Shown here one piece after another: positions 51,043 to 60,198 of a DNA stretch of 64,000 nucleotides. Position numbers and translations under genes: made by a program. The notes under the pieces were generated by a model. It worked only from the letters and a program-made list of their open reading frames with translations. It made no database searches and was not told the DNA's origin. Numbering within the stretch: the stretch's first letter is position 1; every line of letters starts with the position of its first letter. The stretch covers positions 124,001 to 188,000 of the forward strand of contig JAGWXT010000003.1 of NCBI GenBank assembly GCA_018969715.1, in the 5' to 3' direction. This DNA comes from Actinomycetales bacterium (GTDB lineage Bacteria; Actinomycetota; Actinomycetes; S36-B12; UBA5976).

Positions 51043-52323
51043 CTACGGCGGCGGGGAGTCGTTCGAGCGATCTGGTGTGCGAGCGCTGTCCTGGCGCGAC
51101 TTCACCCGGGACCCGCTGGGCCGGCTGGGGGGCAGCGGCAGCAGCTGACGCCGGGTTGCCAGACGCCAGATCATCTCGGCGCTGCGCTCCACCGTCGCCG
51201 TGGTCGCCAGGCGACGGGCGTTCACCAGTGCCGCCGCCCGCCCCGCAGCGCCGGCCGCGAGCACCGTGGCCACGCCCGCGGTGAGGGAGCGGACATCGTC
51301 GTCGGCGCGGCCCGTCCACGGCACCGCAACCCCGCCGGCACCATCGGGGCCGAGCAGTTCAACCGCGGCATTGTCAGGTGCGGCAAGCAGGACGACCGGC
51401 ACCCCCTGCGCATTGGCCTCCACGACGACCAGGCCGAAGCCCTCCCGCACAGAGGGGTGGATGAGCACATCAGCGCGTCTCAGCTCGGCCCGGACGCGTT
51501 CATCATCCGCATCGGAGAGGACCTCGATCACCCCGGTCATGCCCAGCCGCGCGATCTCGGCGTGCACCGAAGCGGCCTCCGGGCCGCTGCCGATGACGAG
51601 TCCGGTCAGCGGGTACCGGGCGGCGGCGGCAGCCATCGCCGCGACGGCGAGGAGGGCCCCCTTGTGAGGCACCAGTCGGCCGAGGTAGACCGCGCGCACC
51701 CCCGGGCCGCGGGCGGCCGCGGCCGGCGCCACATCGGCGGCGTGCAAGGTCGCCAGGCCTGGTAATCGGATCACGGGCATACCGGGGCGCGCCGATGTCA
51801 GCATGGCCGCAACAGTGCGCGTGGAGCACACCGCCACCGGGCTCAGGCGCAGCGCCCAGCGTTGCAGCAGGTAGCCGATCGTCCCGGTGACGGTGCCGGC
51901 GTACCCCCGCCAGTAGGCGGCGTCCCACCACTCGATCCACTCCACCACCCAGCGGGTGCGCCGACCGCGCAGCGTCCAGGCCGCGGCGAACACCGGCAGG
52001 ATCGGCATGTCGTGGACGTACACGAGGTCGGCCGTGCGGTACTTGCGCAGGTGACCGGCCAGGTGCCAGGCGAACAGCGCCGCTGGCACCATCCGCCGCA
52101 CGCCCGCACCGGTGTAGAGGTGCGAGCGGTCCATCAGGCCCACCCACCGCACCCCCTCACTTTCCGCCACCCCCCGCCGAGCGCCGTGGATGTAGGTCAC
52201 CGTCGCGCCCCGGCGGGCCAGTTCGCGGGCCAGCGCGCCCAGCCAGCGCTCGGCTCCGCCGAGGCTGTCGGGGTAGCGGCAGTCGTAGACCAGCACGATC
52301 TCCAGCCCCCGCGCGCTGCTCAC
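51043..52323 (-). CDS. Glycosyltransferase, GT4 family
   Basis: About 426 residues from the GTG at 52323, two bases after the preceding stop. LEIVLVYDCRYPDSLGGAERWLGALARELARRG is a GT4 acceptor-domain start; GVRAVYLGRLVPHKGALLAV, LTGLVIGSGPEA and the EX7E motif REGFGLVVVEANAQGVPVV form the nucleotide-sugar site. It ends in a Pro/Arg-rich tail. It is the last gene of the minus-strand operon rmlD-GT4-GT4. Confidence 0.9.
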   Translation of the reverse strand: MSSARGLEIVLVYDCRYPDSLGGAERWLGALARELARRGATVTYIHGARRGVAESEGVRWVGLMDRSHLYTGAGVRRMVPAALFAWHLAGHLRKYRTADLVYVHDMPILPVFAAAWTLRGRRTRWVVEWIEWWDAAYWRGYAGTVTGTIGYLLQRWALRLSPVAVCSTRTVAAMLTSARPGMPVIRLPGLATLHAADVAPAAAARGPGVRAVYLGRLVPHKGALLAVAAMAAAAARYPLTGLVIGSGPEAASVHAEIARLGMTGVIEVLSDADDERVRAELRRADVLIHPSVREGFGLVVVEANAQGVPVVLLAAPDNAAVELLGPDGAGGVAVPWTGRADDDVRSLTAGVATVLAAGAAGRAAALVNARRLATTATVERSAEMIWRLATRRQLLPLPPSRPSGSRVKSRQDSARTPDRSNDSPPP

Positions 52324-52325
52324 GT

Positions 52326-53774
52326 TCAAGCCGCCGGTGGACGCAGTGAGGTGATCAGCGCGGCGGAGAACTCCGGCCAGGTCCGCATTGCGGCGGTGCG
52401 AGTTGCCCGGCACTGCGCCGCCCAGTGCACCTCATCGGTGAGCAGGCGGTCGAGGGCTGCCGCAAGGGCGTGGACATCCCGGGTATCGCACAGGGTCACC
52501 CCCTGGCCGGCGAACTGCCCGGCGATACCGGTGTCGGCGGCGATCGCCGGCGTCCCGGCCGCAATTGCCTCCAGCACCGGCAGCCCGTACCCCTCGAAGA
52601 CGGAAGGCTGCACGTACACCCGGGCTGCTGCGTACCAGTCCCGCAACTGCGCGTCCGAAAGGTTCGCTGCCATCGAGATCGGCCACCCAGCCCGCCGCGC
52701 GGCACTGATGGCCGCACTTGCGGCACGGTCCGCCCCCCGGGCACTGCCAATGATGGTGAGGGTGAACAGCCGCCCGCGCTGCCACAGCAGGGTTGCCGCC
52801 TCGACGAGGGCAGCGATGTTCTTGCGCGGCTCCAATGCGCCGACGGTGAGCACCACCGGTAGGTCGCCCACGTTCCCGCCCGGTGGGTCCACCTCGGCCA
52901 CCGGCCGCAGGTCGACCTCGGCCGCCGCCGCCGGCGGGTCCACCTCGGCCGCCGGCGGCAGGTCAACCGCCAGCCGGATCACTTCAAGGCGGCAGGGTCG
53001 GGGGGCAAGCGCGGCGATATCGGCGGCGGTCGCCGCACTGGAGGCAAGCACCCGGTCGGCCAGCGGCAGCAGCGGCAGCATGGCCGCAAGCGCGGCCCGT
53101 GTGGCGGGGGATGCGCGGTCGGGATGTGTGAGCGGGTACATGTCGTGGATCAGCGGCACCAGCCGCACCGGCGTGGCCAGGGCAAGGGCGTGCAGGCGCG
53201 CGAACTGGTCCGGCGACCGCAGGGCGGTGGTCTCCGGCAGCAGCAGGGTCGTGTCCTCGGGGAGCAGTCGCGGCTCGGATGCCGCTGCCGGGCGCAGCAC
53301 CATGTGGGCATGGGCGCGCTTGACCGACTCCCCCAGGCCCAGCCCGAAGAGTGCCGCCACGAGGGCGGGGTTACCGGCTGCCCGTCCGACCAGGCCGGGT
53401 CGAGCCATCTGCGGCTGGGGTGTGAAGGCCGTCAGTACACGTCCACGATCGCGCCAGCGCACGATGGCGGTCTGCGGGTCCGGATGCTCGCGCAGGTGGG
53501 CCAGCAGTGCCCGCACAACCCGTTCCACCCCCGTCGTTACCGGCAGCGCATCGGTGGCGGTGGCGTCGATGGCGATGGTTGGACTCACCAGTCGCAGGGG
53601 CAGTCCCGGACGCGGGCGGGGGGGTGGGCGTTCGCACTGCTCAAGGCGGGGATACACGCCTGAGGCGAACCACGCCAGCCACCGCGCCGAGAGCTCGGGG
53701 TTGAACGGACGCTCGCCCTCACGGTCAGACCAGCCCGGCCACCGCGCCCACCGCGCAAGTGTCTCCTCGATCAT
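52326..53774 (-). CDS. Glycosyltransferase, GT4 family (mannosyltransferase-like)
   Basis: 482 residues from the ATG at 53774, with GAGG upstream. The donor domain has VVLTVGALEPRKNIAALVEA, LTIIGSARGADRAA, YVQPSVFEGYGLPVLEAIAAGTPAIA (EX7E). VDATATD...TTGVERVVRAL is the acceptor-side motif seen in WbdA/WbaZ-like mannosyltransferases. A low-complexity insert of PPAAEVD-type repeats (about residues 300-330) separates the two domains. It follows rmlD by seven bases. Confidence 0.88.
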   Translation of the reverse strand: MIEETLARWARWPGWSDREGERPFNPELSARWLAWFASGVYPRLEQCERPPPRPRPGLPLRLVSPTIAIDATATDALPVTTGVERVVRALLAHLREHPDPQTAIVRWRDRGRVLTAFTPQPQMARPGLVGRAAGNPALVAALFGLGLGESVKRAHAHMVLRPAAASEPRLLPEDTTLLLPETTALRSPDQFARLHALALATPVRLVPLIHDMYPLTHPDRASPATRAALAAMLPLLPLADRVLASSAATAADIAALAPRPCRLEVIRLAVDLPPAAEVDPPAAAAEVDLRPVAEVDPPGGNVGDLPVVLTVGALEPRKNIAALVEAATLLWQRGRLFTLTIIGSARGADRAASAAISAARRAGWPISMAANLSDAQLRDWYAAARVYVQPSVFEGYGLPVLEAIAAGTPAIAADTGIAGQFAGQGVTLCDTRDVHALAAALDRLLTDEVHWAAQCRATRTAAMRTWPEFSAALITSLRPPAA

Positions 53775-53781
53775 CACTGCC

Positions 53782-54645
53782 TCACCCGGCCAGCACCGCA
53801 TCCGATCCTTCCTGCTGCCACGCCTCCCGCCAGGAGCGCATCGGCGGCAGCCCAACGGCACGCCACTGCGTCATGTCCAGCACCGAGTACATCGGACGGG
53901 TTGCCGGGCGCTCCCCGGCCTGCGTGGCCCGCGCGGTGACCACCGCCGGATCCACCCCCATCGCCTCGGCAACGGCCTGGGCGAATCCGAACCATGTTGT
54001 CTCGCCGCCGCCGGTGCAGTGGTAGATACCCGGCTCGGGTGCGCACTCCGCCAGGGTGATGAGGGCATCGGCGAGGTCACCAGCCCAGGTGGGGCTGCCG
54101 ATCTGATCGGCCACGACTGCGGCTGCTCCCCGCTCGCGGATCACCCGCGCGATCGTGCGCGGGAAACAACTGCCGGTCCGTCCATAGACCCACGCGGTGC
54201 GGACTACATGCGCCCCCGGATGCGCCTGCAGTACCGCAGACTCGCCGGCTCGTTTTGTCGTGCCGTAGACGGACAGCGGATCGGTTGCATCATCCGGCTG
54301 GTACGGCTGCCGGGCGCGTCCATTGAACACGTAGTCGGTTGACAGGTGAATGAAGCCTGCTCCCACAGCAAGCGCTGCGCGCGCCAGCACTCCGGGTGCC
54401 ACCGCGTTGATCGCGGTGGCGGCCTCGATCTCGGACTCCGCGCGGTCCACCGCGGTGTACGCCGCCGCATTGATGACCATTGCCGGGCGGTTCGAGGTGA
54501 CGGCGGCCTCAACGGCGGTGGGGTCCGAAATGTCCAGATCGGCGCGAGTCAGGCCCACCACCGGCCGGCCGCGCCCGGTCAGTGCCGTCACCAGGTGGCC
54601 CCCGACCTGCCCGCCGGCTCCCGTGATGAGCCAGGGCGCGATCAC
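53782..54645 (-). CDS. rmlD: dTDP-4-dehydrorhamnose reductase
   Basis: 287 residues from the GTG at 54645. NAD(P)-binding LITGAGGQVGGHLVTAL, INAAAYTAVDRAE, FIHLSTDYVFNGR, YGTTKRAGE (catalytic Tyr-Lys) and VVRTAWVYG are the classic RmlD signatures. It makes dTDP-L-rhamnose, so the polymer made by this locus probably contains rhamnose. The rmlA, B and C genes are not in the window. Confidence 0.92.
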   Translation of the reverse strand: MIAPWLITGAGGQVGGHLVTALTGRGRPVVGLTRADLDISDPTAVEAAVTSNRPAMVINAAAYTAVDRAESEIEAATAINAVAPGVLARAALAVGAGFIHLSTDYVFNGRARQPYQPDDATDPLSVYGTTKRAGESAVLQAHPGAHVVRTAWVYGRTGSCFPRTIARVIRERGAAAVVADQIGSPTWAGDLADALITLAECAPEPGIYHCTGGGETTWFGFAQAVAEAMGVDPAVVTARATQAGERPATRPMYSVLDMTQWRAVGLPPMRSWREAWQQEGSDAVLAG

Positions 54646-54752
54646 GCGTGCATTCTCGCCCACTGCGGGTTCCCCGTGACCGTCGGCCTGCCCGGACGTC
54701 CGCCAGGCAGGTGCCCTGTTCGGGGGGCACACGTCGATGTCGGCCGGGTGTG

Positions 54753-54758
54753 GATAAT
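54753..54758 (+). promoter_or_regulatory. -10 box of a leaderless yqeY transcript
   Basis: GATAAT lies seven bases before the yqeY ATG at 54766, so transcription would begin at or very near the start codon. There is no ribosome-binding sequence. Confidence 0.5.
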
Positions 54759-54765
54759 CACGGGC

Positions 54766-55230
54766 ATGAGCGGCTCCCTCAAGGACCGACTGCAGGCCGA
54801 TCTCGTCGCCGCCATCCGGAGCCGCAATGAGGTGCAGTCGGCGACGCTGCGCCTGGCCCTGTCAGCGGTGGCGACCGAGGAGGTCGCCGGCGCCCAGTCG
54901 CGGCAGCTCACCGATGACGAGGTGCTGGCCCTGCTGAACCGCGAGGCCAAGAAGCGCCGGGAGGCCATTGCGGCCTTCACCGACGCCGGCCGCTCCGATC
55001 GTGCGGCGGCGGAGCAGGCCGAACTCGACGTCCTCACCGGCTACCTGCCGGCCCCCCTGACGCCGACGGAGCTGGCGGCGATCATCGACACTGCGGTGGC
55101 CGAGGTGACTGCTTCCGGGGTCGCCGGCGGGAAGGCGATGGGTGCGGTGATGAAGCGGATCACGCCCCAGGTCACCGGTCGCGCGGATGGTGCCGCGGTC
55201 GCCGCCCTCGTGCGGGAACGGCTGGGCTGA
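54766..55230 (+). CDS. GatB/YqeY domain protein
   Basis: 154 residues. SLKDRLQADLVAAIRSRNEVQSATLRLALSAV, DDEVLALLNREAKKRREAIAAF, GYLPAPLTPTEL and GKAMGAVMKRITPQVTGRADGAAV are the YqeY signature. It resembles the tRNA-binding tail of GatB amidotransferase. Its precise role in free form is not known. The parA-like gene follows three bases after the stop. Confidence 0.92.
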   Translation: MSGSLKDRLQADLVAAIRSRNEVQSATLRLALSAVATEEVAGAQSRQLTDDEVLALLNREAKKRREAIAAFTDAGRSDRAAAEQAELDVLTGYLPAPLTPTELAAIIDTAVAEVTASGVAGGKAMGAVMKRITPQVTGRADGAAVAALVRERLG

Positions 55231-55233
55231 CCG

Positions 55234-55998
55234 GTGCGAACCGTCGCTGTCCTCAGCCTCAAGGGCGGTGTCGGCAAGACGTCGGTCGTCCTTGGGCTGG
55301 CGGGGGCGGCAACCGCCCAGGGGCTGGCCACGCTGGTGATCGACTGCGATCCACAGTGCAATGCAACCTCGATCCTGGCGGCTGAGCTGGGGCAGCCGAC
55401 GATTGCCGACGTCCTCGAGCGCGGTACCCGTGGCGTACTGGAGACCGCTCTGAGTCGATGCGCCTGGGAGGTCGGGCCCGGGGAGGTCGACGTCATCGCC
55501 GGGGATCCACGACTGGTCAACCTCGATGCCTGGGGAAGGGGCACCTGGCGTCCCAGGCTGGCCCCGATGATGGGCTGGCTGAGCGGCTACGACCTGGTGC
55601 TCTTCGACTGCCCGCCGTCCCTCGGTGCCCTCACCCGCGAGGCGCTGGCGGCCAGTGACCGGGCGGTCATCGTGACCTCCCCGTCCTTCTTCGCCAATCA
55701 GGGGGCTCAACGGGCGATCATGACGGTGTCGGAGATCGTCGAATCTCACAATGCCCGGCTGCGGCTGGCCGGGATCATCGTCAACCGCGTGCGCAGCAAT
55801 GCCGAGGAGCACACCTTTCGGATTCGGGAGCTCACCCGGGACCACGGCCGCGCGCAAATCCTGCAGCCGGTGATTCCCGAGCGGATCGCCCTGCAGCAGG
55901 CCGAGTCGACCGGTCAGCCGGTTCACACACTGGGCACACAGAGCGCTCGCGACGTCGCCTCGGCCTTCCGGGCGCTGCTCCCGCAGGTCATGGCCTGA
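55234..55998 (+). CDS. ParA/Soj-family ATPase
   Basis: 254 residues, GTG start. The deviant Walker A LKGGVGKTSVV, VIDCDPQCNATS and Walker B LVLFDCPPS are those of ParA partition ATPases, with GIIVNRVRS later. There is no parB neighbour and no helix-turn-helix extension. Orphan ParA proteins position protein cargos in the cell. It is co-transcribed with yqeY. Confidence 0.9.
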   Translation: MRTVAVLSLKGGVGKTSVVLGLAGAATAQGLATLVIDCDPQCNATSILAAELGQPTIADVLERGTRGVLETALSRCAWEVGPGEVDVIAGDPRLVNLDAWGRGTWRPRLAPMMGWLSGYDLVLFDCPPSLGALTREALAASDRAVIVTSPSFFANQGAQRAIMTVSEIVESHNARLRLAGIIVNRVRSNAEEHTFRIRELTRDHGRAQILQPVIPERIALQQAESTGQPVHTLGTQSARDVASAFRALLPQVMA

Positions 55999-56010
55999 GG
56001 CCCGGCACCC

Positions 56011-56052
56011 CGGGTTGGGTCACCGCTCGCCCGGGTTGGGTCACCGCTCGCC
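56011..56052. repeat. 21-bp tandem duplication across the recR stop
   Basis: CGGGTTGGGTCACCGCTCGCC occurs at 56011-56031 and is repeated at 56032-56052. The recR stop (TGA on the minus strand, 56041-56043) lies in the second copy; the first copy repeats it outside the gene. Confidence 0.92.
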
Positions 56053-56652
56053 CGGTGCGCCGATCTGCCGTCGCCCGGCGAAGGCACGCCCGAGCGTTAC
56101 TTCATCGGCGTACTCCAGGTCCCCGCCAACGGGCAGCCCGCTGGCCGGTCGGGTGACGAGAACCTCGAATGGCGTGAGCAGCCGGGCGAGGTAGGAGGCG
56201 GTCGCCTCACCCTCAAGGTTGGGATCAGTGGCAAGGATGACCTCCCGCACCTCACCGTCGGCAAGCCGTGCCATGAGCGCCGGTATCGCAAGGTCATTGG
56301 GCCCGATGCCGTCGATGGGTGAGATTGCGCCGCCGAGCACGTGATACCGACCTCGATACTCCCGTGTCCGCTCGATTGCGACAACGTCCTTGCTCTCCTC
56401 GACCACGCAGATGACTGAGGCATCCCGTCGCGGATCGGCGCAGATTCGGCATCGGTCGTCCTGGGCGATATTGCCGCAGACCTGGCAGAAGCGAACGCGC
56501 TCACGCACCTCGACCAGTAGGCCCGCGAGACGGGCGATGTCAGCGGAATCGGCCGCCAGAACGTGGAAGGCGATGCGCTGGGCGCCCTTCGGGCCAATGC
56601 CCGGCAGGCGGCTCAACTCATCGATGAGCCGCTGAATGGGCCCCTCGTACAT
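56041..56652 (-). CDS. recR: Recombination protein RecR
   Basis: 203 residues from the ATG at 56652 ([20 protein letters not shown]). A helix-hairpin-helix at [15 protein letters not shown], the four-Cys zinc finger [17 protein letters not shown] and a Toprim domain with [12 protein letters not shown] and [12 protein letters not shown]. It acts with RecF/RecO in loading RecA on gaps. It begins seven bases after the dnaX stop; the ybaB gene often found between them is missing. Confidence 0.95.
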   Translation of the reverse strand: MYEGPIQRLIDELSRLPGIGPKGAQRIAFHVLAADSADIARLAGLLVEVRERVRFCQVCGNIAQDDRCRICADPRRDASVICVVEESKDVVAIERTREYRGRYHVLGGAISPIDGIGPNDLAIPALMARLADGEVREVILATDPNLEGEATASYLARLLTPFEVLVTRPASGLPVGGDLEYADEVTLGRAFAGRRQIGAPGER

Positions 56653-56659
56653 CAGGGCA

Positions 56660-58339
56660 TCACTCGCGGTCGGTGGTCGACTCGGCGTCGTACGAGGCCA
56701 GCCGCACCGCCCCAAGCTCTCGCTCGATCAACTCAGCTCCCGTGATCTCCTCGACGGTTGCGTCGTCGGGGTCGGGCTCACCGCCCGCCGGCGCGCTGGC
56801 ACCTGCGGGCAGCAGGATGACGTCGACGGCCAGTTCGGCACCCGTGACATCGGCGATCGCTCGAACGAGGTCCGCCTGTCGGCGACCATCCGTGATGGCG
56901 CGCAGGGTGTTCGCCTCGGGCACGCCGACGGTGAGGGTGCCGTCAGCCAGTCCGATCGGGGTGGCGGCGTGGAACATGAGCCAGGCCACGCGCGAACGGG
57001 TGAGCGCCTGCAGGATCGCGTCCCAGACGACGGTGATCCCGGTCAGGGTCGTGGGGACGCCCTGTGTGGGCGCCGGGCTTTGGGCAACCGGGGCCGCGGC
57101 GGCCGGGGGCTGAGCAACCGGGGCCGGGGCCGCGGGAGACATGACGGCGGCGGCCGGGGGCTGAGCAACCAGGGTCGGAGCCGGGCGCCCCGACCCACCT
57201 GACGCGAGGGACGTGGGCGTCCCGTCACCGATTCGCGCAACCCCGACCAGCAGCCGTGCTGCGAGCAGTTCCAGCAGCAGCCGGGGGGCGGTTGCCCCGC
57301 GAATCTCGCTCACCCCCGCTGAGACGGTGTCAGCCAGCCACGACAGACGGGGCAGTCCCAGGTGCAGGGCCTGCTCACGCAACCCTTCGATCCGATCCGC
57401 GGGTGCCTCGACGAGGGCACTGGCCTGCTCAGCGTCGCTGACGATCGCCAGCACCGTCAGGTCGCGCAGGTGGGCAAGCAGGTCGAGGGCGAACCGGCGG
57501 GGGTCATGGCCGGCCTCGACCACCCGCTCGACTGCGCGCAGCAGCGTGGGACCGTCCGCCCGCCCGAGGGCATCGACCACCTCCTCGATGACGAACGCTG
57601 GCGTGAGGTCAAGCTGTGCGGCAACCGACTCCCCGCGCAGGCCCTCGGGGCCGGCACCTGCGGCGAGCTGGCCGAGCAGGGTCAGCGAGTCGCGCACGCT
57701 GCCCTCCGCGGCGCGCGCGATCAGTGTCAGCGCAGCCGGTTCCACCGAGATGCCCTCAGCGGCGCAGATGCGCGCCAGATGCGCCCCCAGCACGCCGGTT
57801 GGCACGAGCCGGAACGGGAAGTGGTGCGTACGGGAGCGGATCGTCGCGGACATCCGATCGGCAGCCGTCGTGGCGAAGATGAAGACAAGATGTGCGGGCG
57901 GCTCCTCGACAATCGTCAGCAAGGCATCGGAAGCTTCACGGCTGAGCTCATGCGATTCGTCGATGATGTAGACCTTGCGGCGCGAGCTGACGGGGGCAAA
58001 CAATGCCCGCTCGCGCAGCTCCCGCGCCTGATCGACCCCCCCATGGGTGGCGGCATCCAACTCGATGACGTCCAGCGACCCTGGGCCATTGGGAACCAGA
58101 GCGACACATGAGGCGCAGGCCCCGCACGGCTGGGAGGTGGGTCCCTGCTCGCAGTTGAGGCTGCGCGCGAGGATGCGCGCACTTGAGGTCTTGCCGCATC
58201 CGCGGGGTCCACTGAACAGGTACGCATGGTGCACCTGGTCGGAGTCCAAGGCTCGCGCCAGTGGCACCGTCACATGCTCCTGGCCGATGACCTCGGCGAG
58301 GCTCGCCGGGCGGTAGCGGCGGTACAGCGCCAGCGTCAC
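56660..58339 (-). CDS. dnaX: DNA polymerase III subunit gamma/tau
   Basis: 559 residues, GTG start. The AAA+ clamp-loader domain has [19 protein letters not shown], Walker [16 protein letters not shown], the four-Cys zinc site [16 protein letters not shown], Walker [11 protein letters not shown] and the sensor [11 protein letters not shown] Pro/Ala-rich linker (about residues 385-430, with repeats of PVAQPPAAA) leads to the tau-like C-terminal part. No clear slippery site for a short gamma form is seen. Confidence 0.95.
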   Translation of the reverse strand: MTLALYRRYRPASLAEVIGQEHVTVPLARALDSDQVHHAYLFSGPRGCGKTSSARILARSLNCEQGPTSQPCGACASCVALVPNGPGSLDVIELDAATHGGVDQARELRERALFAPVSSRRKVYIIDESHELSREASDALLTIVEEPPAHLVFIFATTAADRMSATIRSRTHHFPFRLVPTGVLGAHLARICAAEGISVEPAALTLIARAAEGSVRDSLTLLGQLAAGAGPEGLRGESVAAQLDLTPAFVIEEVVDALGRADGPTLLRAVERVVEAGHDPRRFALDLLAHLRDLTVLAIVSDAEQASALVEAPADRIEGLREQALHLGLPRLSWLADTVSAGVSEIRGATAPRLLLELLAARLLVGVARIGDGTPTSLASGGSGRPAPTLVAQPPAAAVMSPAAPAPVAQPPAAAAPVAQSPAPTQGVPTTLTGITVVWDAILQALTRSRVAWLMFHAATPIGLADGTLTVGVPEANTLRAITDGRRQADLVRAIADVTGAELAVDVILLPAGASAPAGGEPDPDDATVEEITGAELIERELGAVRLASYDAESTTDRE

Positions 58340-58363
58340 TCTCGTGAGCCTAGGCTTCCCGGC

Positions 58364-60103
58364 TCACTTGGTTTGGCAGAGGTAGCCGCGGCCGAGGGTT
58401 TGGGCGTCGCGGCGGATGGTCACGCGTTCGGTGCAGGTGTCCGCGGGTACTTGGGTGTCCCAGGAGCCGCCGCGCCAGAACTCGTAGATGGCGTACTCAG
58501 TCCGGCCGGCGAGGAGTTGATCGTCCTCGTTGAGGCCGCCGTACGGCTCTGCGGTGTCACTCTCCGGGTAGATGATGACGAACGGCGCGCATCGGGATGC
58601 GGCGTCGATGCAGGCGCGTTTGGTGCGGGTGAGTCCTTCGCGGGCGGTGGCGCCCCAGTAGTCCAGTTCCCATGCGGGTTCGTCGGTTGCGCGTGCGGTG
58701 TTGGGGGTGGCGCCGGCGAGGGGGTTGATGTAGGCGTAGGAGTAGGGCGCCCATCGGGTGGTGGCCCAGCAGGAGGCGGCGACGACGGTGATCGCGGTGA
58801 TCGCGGCCAGTCGTGGGCCGGGGAGTCGGTGGCCGATCTCACGGTGCTCGAGCAGGGCGATGCCGAGGCCGGTGATCGCGATCAGTCCGGGGACGATGAA
58901 CAGCAGGTGGCGGATGCCGTCGTAGAGGACCGCTCCGCTGGCGACGATGAGCGTGGGGAGGACGGTGGACTGCACGAGGAATGGGGTCAGGGGGAGCAGT
59001 CCGATGGGCTCATCGGTGGGCCCGGTGGGGGTGTTCGAGGGGGTGCGCCGGGATCGGATGCGCTGGGCGATGGTGAGGGTGATGAGGATGAGGGTGGTCA
59101 GGAGCAGGGCGGTGGTGAGCAGCGGGGCTTGGGCGAGCAGCCAGGCTGGGACGTACCACCAGGGCAGTTCGGTGCTGCGCACATCGATGCCGGCGGTGCG
59201 GATCAGCCCGTCGAAGGGGAAGGCGCCGCTGTTGCGGACGGCGTCGGTGAGCCATTGCCCGAGGTTTGTGCGGCCGAGGGGGTTGGTCCACCACACCCCG
59301 ATCAGGCCGGCCACGACGGCCAGCGCGCTGGTGGCTGCTGGCCATGTGAGGAGGCGCGGGGTTCGCAGCCGCCACGCGGCGACGGCGAGGATGCCGGTGG
59401 TGGCCCCGGTGAGGGCGATGAGCAGGGCAACCGCGCCGGGGCGGGTGCCCAAGGTGAGGATCCCGCCGAGGCAGGCGGTGAGCGCGGTGAGGGTGAGCGT
59501 GGCCGGTCGGAGGCGTTGGGTGGCCACGGATATCGCGGCACTGGTGAGGGTGAGTCCGGCGGCGACGGGGAGGTCCTTGTGGTTGACCACCGACATGCCC
59601 AGCCAGAGGGGGGTGGTGATCAGCAGGGCGGCGGCGGTGGCGCCGGCCAGTGGGGAGCGCACGGCGCGGGCCACCGCCCAGCCCACGGCGGCGGCGGCGA
59701 GCACCCCGGTGGTGAACGTCACCCATGACAGCCACAGGTAGGTGCCCGGATCATCCGGACCACTGCGTACCGGGCGCCCGGTCGCGACATCGCGCGCCAG
59801 TTCCGCTGCCTGCAGCAGCAGCACCCCGTAGAACTCCCCACCTCTGGTGACCGTGTCGTATGCGCTGGCGAGCCCCTGAGCCGGGACGATCCGGCGAACC
59901 TCAGCGAAGAGCAGCAGGTCGTGACGGGTGTCCCAGCCGATCCCACCGACCATGACCGACCACACCCCCACCCCAACCCCCACCAGGCCCAGCCCGGCAA
60001 CCACGACCACCGCCCACGGCACCGACTGCAGCAAACCCCCAACCCCCCGGCCACCCGGCCAGCCCCGGGCCACCCTCACACCGGCGCGCGTCGACCCACT
60101 CAC
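58364..60103 (-). CDS. Polytopic membrane glycosyltransferase (GT39/ArnT-like)
   Basis: About 579 residues from the GTG at 60103, with GGGAGGATG upstream. Roughly ten membrane helices: a first-loop Asp in GGIGWDTRHDLLLF, and the family-like loop GMSVVNHKDLPVAAGLTLTSAAI. Extracytoplasmic loops are rich in Trp, and the C-terminal 120 residues are soluble with several Cys. Such proteins use polyprenyl-phosphate sugars as donors outside the membrane. The acceptor is unknown. Confidence 0.75.
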   Translation of the reverse strand: MSGSTRAGVRVARGWPGGRGVGGLLQSVPWAVVVVAGLGLVGVGVGVWSVMVGGIGWDTRHDLLLFAEVRRIVPAQGLASAYDTVTRGGEFYGVLLLQAAELARDVATGRPVRSGPDDPGTYLWLSWVTFTTGVLAAAAVGWAVARAVRSPLAGATAAALLITTPLWLGMSVVNHKDLPVAAGLTLTSAAISVATQRLRPATLTLTALTACLGGILTLGTRPGAVALLIALTGATTGILAVAAWRLRTPRLLTWPAATSALAVVAGLIGVWWTNPLGRTNLGQWLTDAVRNSGAFPFDGLIRTAGIDVRSTELPWWYVPAWLLAQAPLLTTALLLTTLILITLTIAQRIRSRRTPSNTPTGPTDEPIGLLPLTPFLVQSTVLPTLIVASGAVLYDGIRHLLFIVPGLIAITGLGIALLEHREIGHRLPGPRLAAITAITVVAASCWATTRWAPYSYAYINPLAGATPNTARATDEPAWELDYWGATAREGLTRTKRACIDAASRCAPFVIIYPESDTAEPYGGLNEDDQLLAGRTEYAIYEFWRGGSWDTQVPADTCTERVTIRRDAQTLGRGYLCQTK

Positions 60104-60198
60104 CCCGTCATCCTCCCGCACCGTCCACGCAGATGTGACTGGGAGACTCGGGGCATGTCCAGCCCGCCCAATCCCATGCCCCACCGCCGCGGGCGATC

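Noticed and set aside
56660-58339. Programmed frameshift in dnaX giving a short gamma subunit
   Set aside because: No A-rich slippery heptamer with a following hairpin is visible at the domain boundary.
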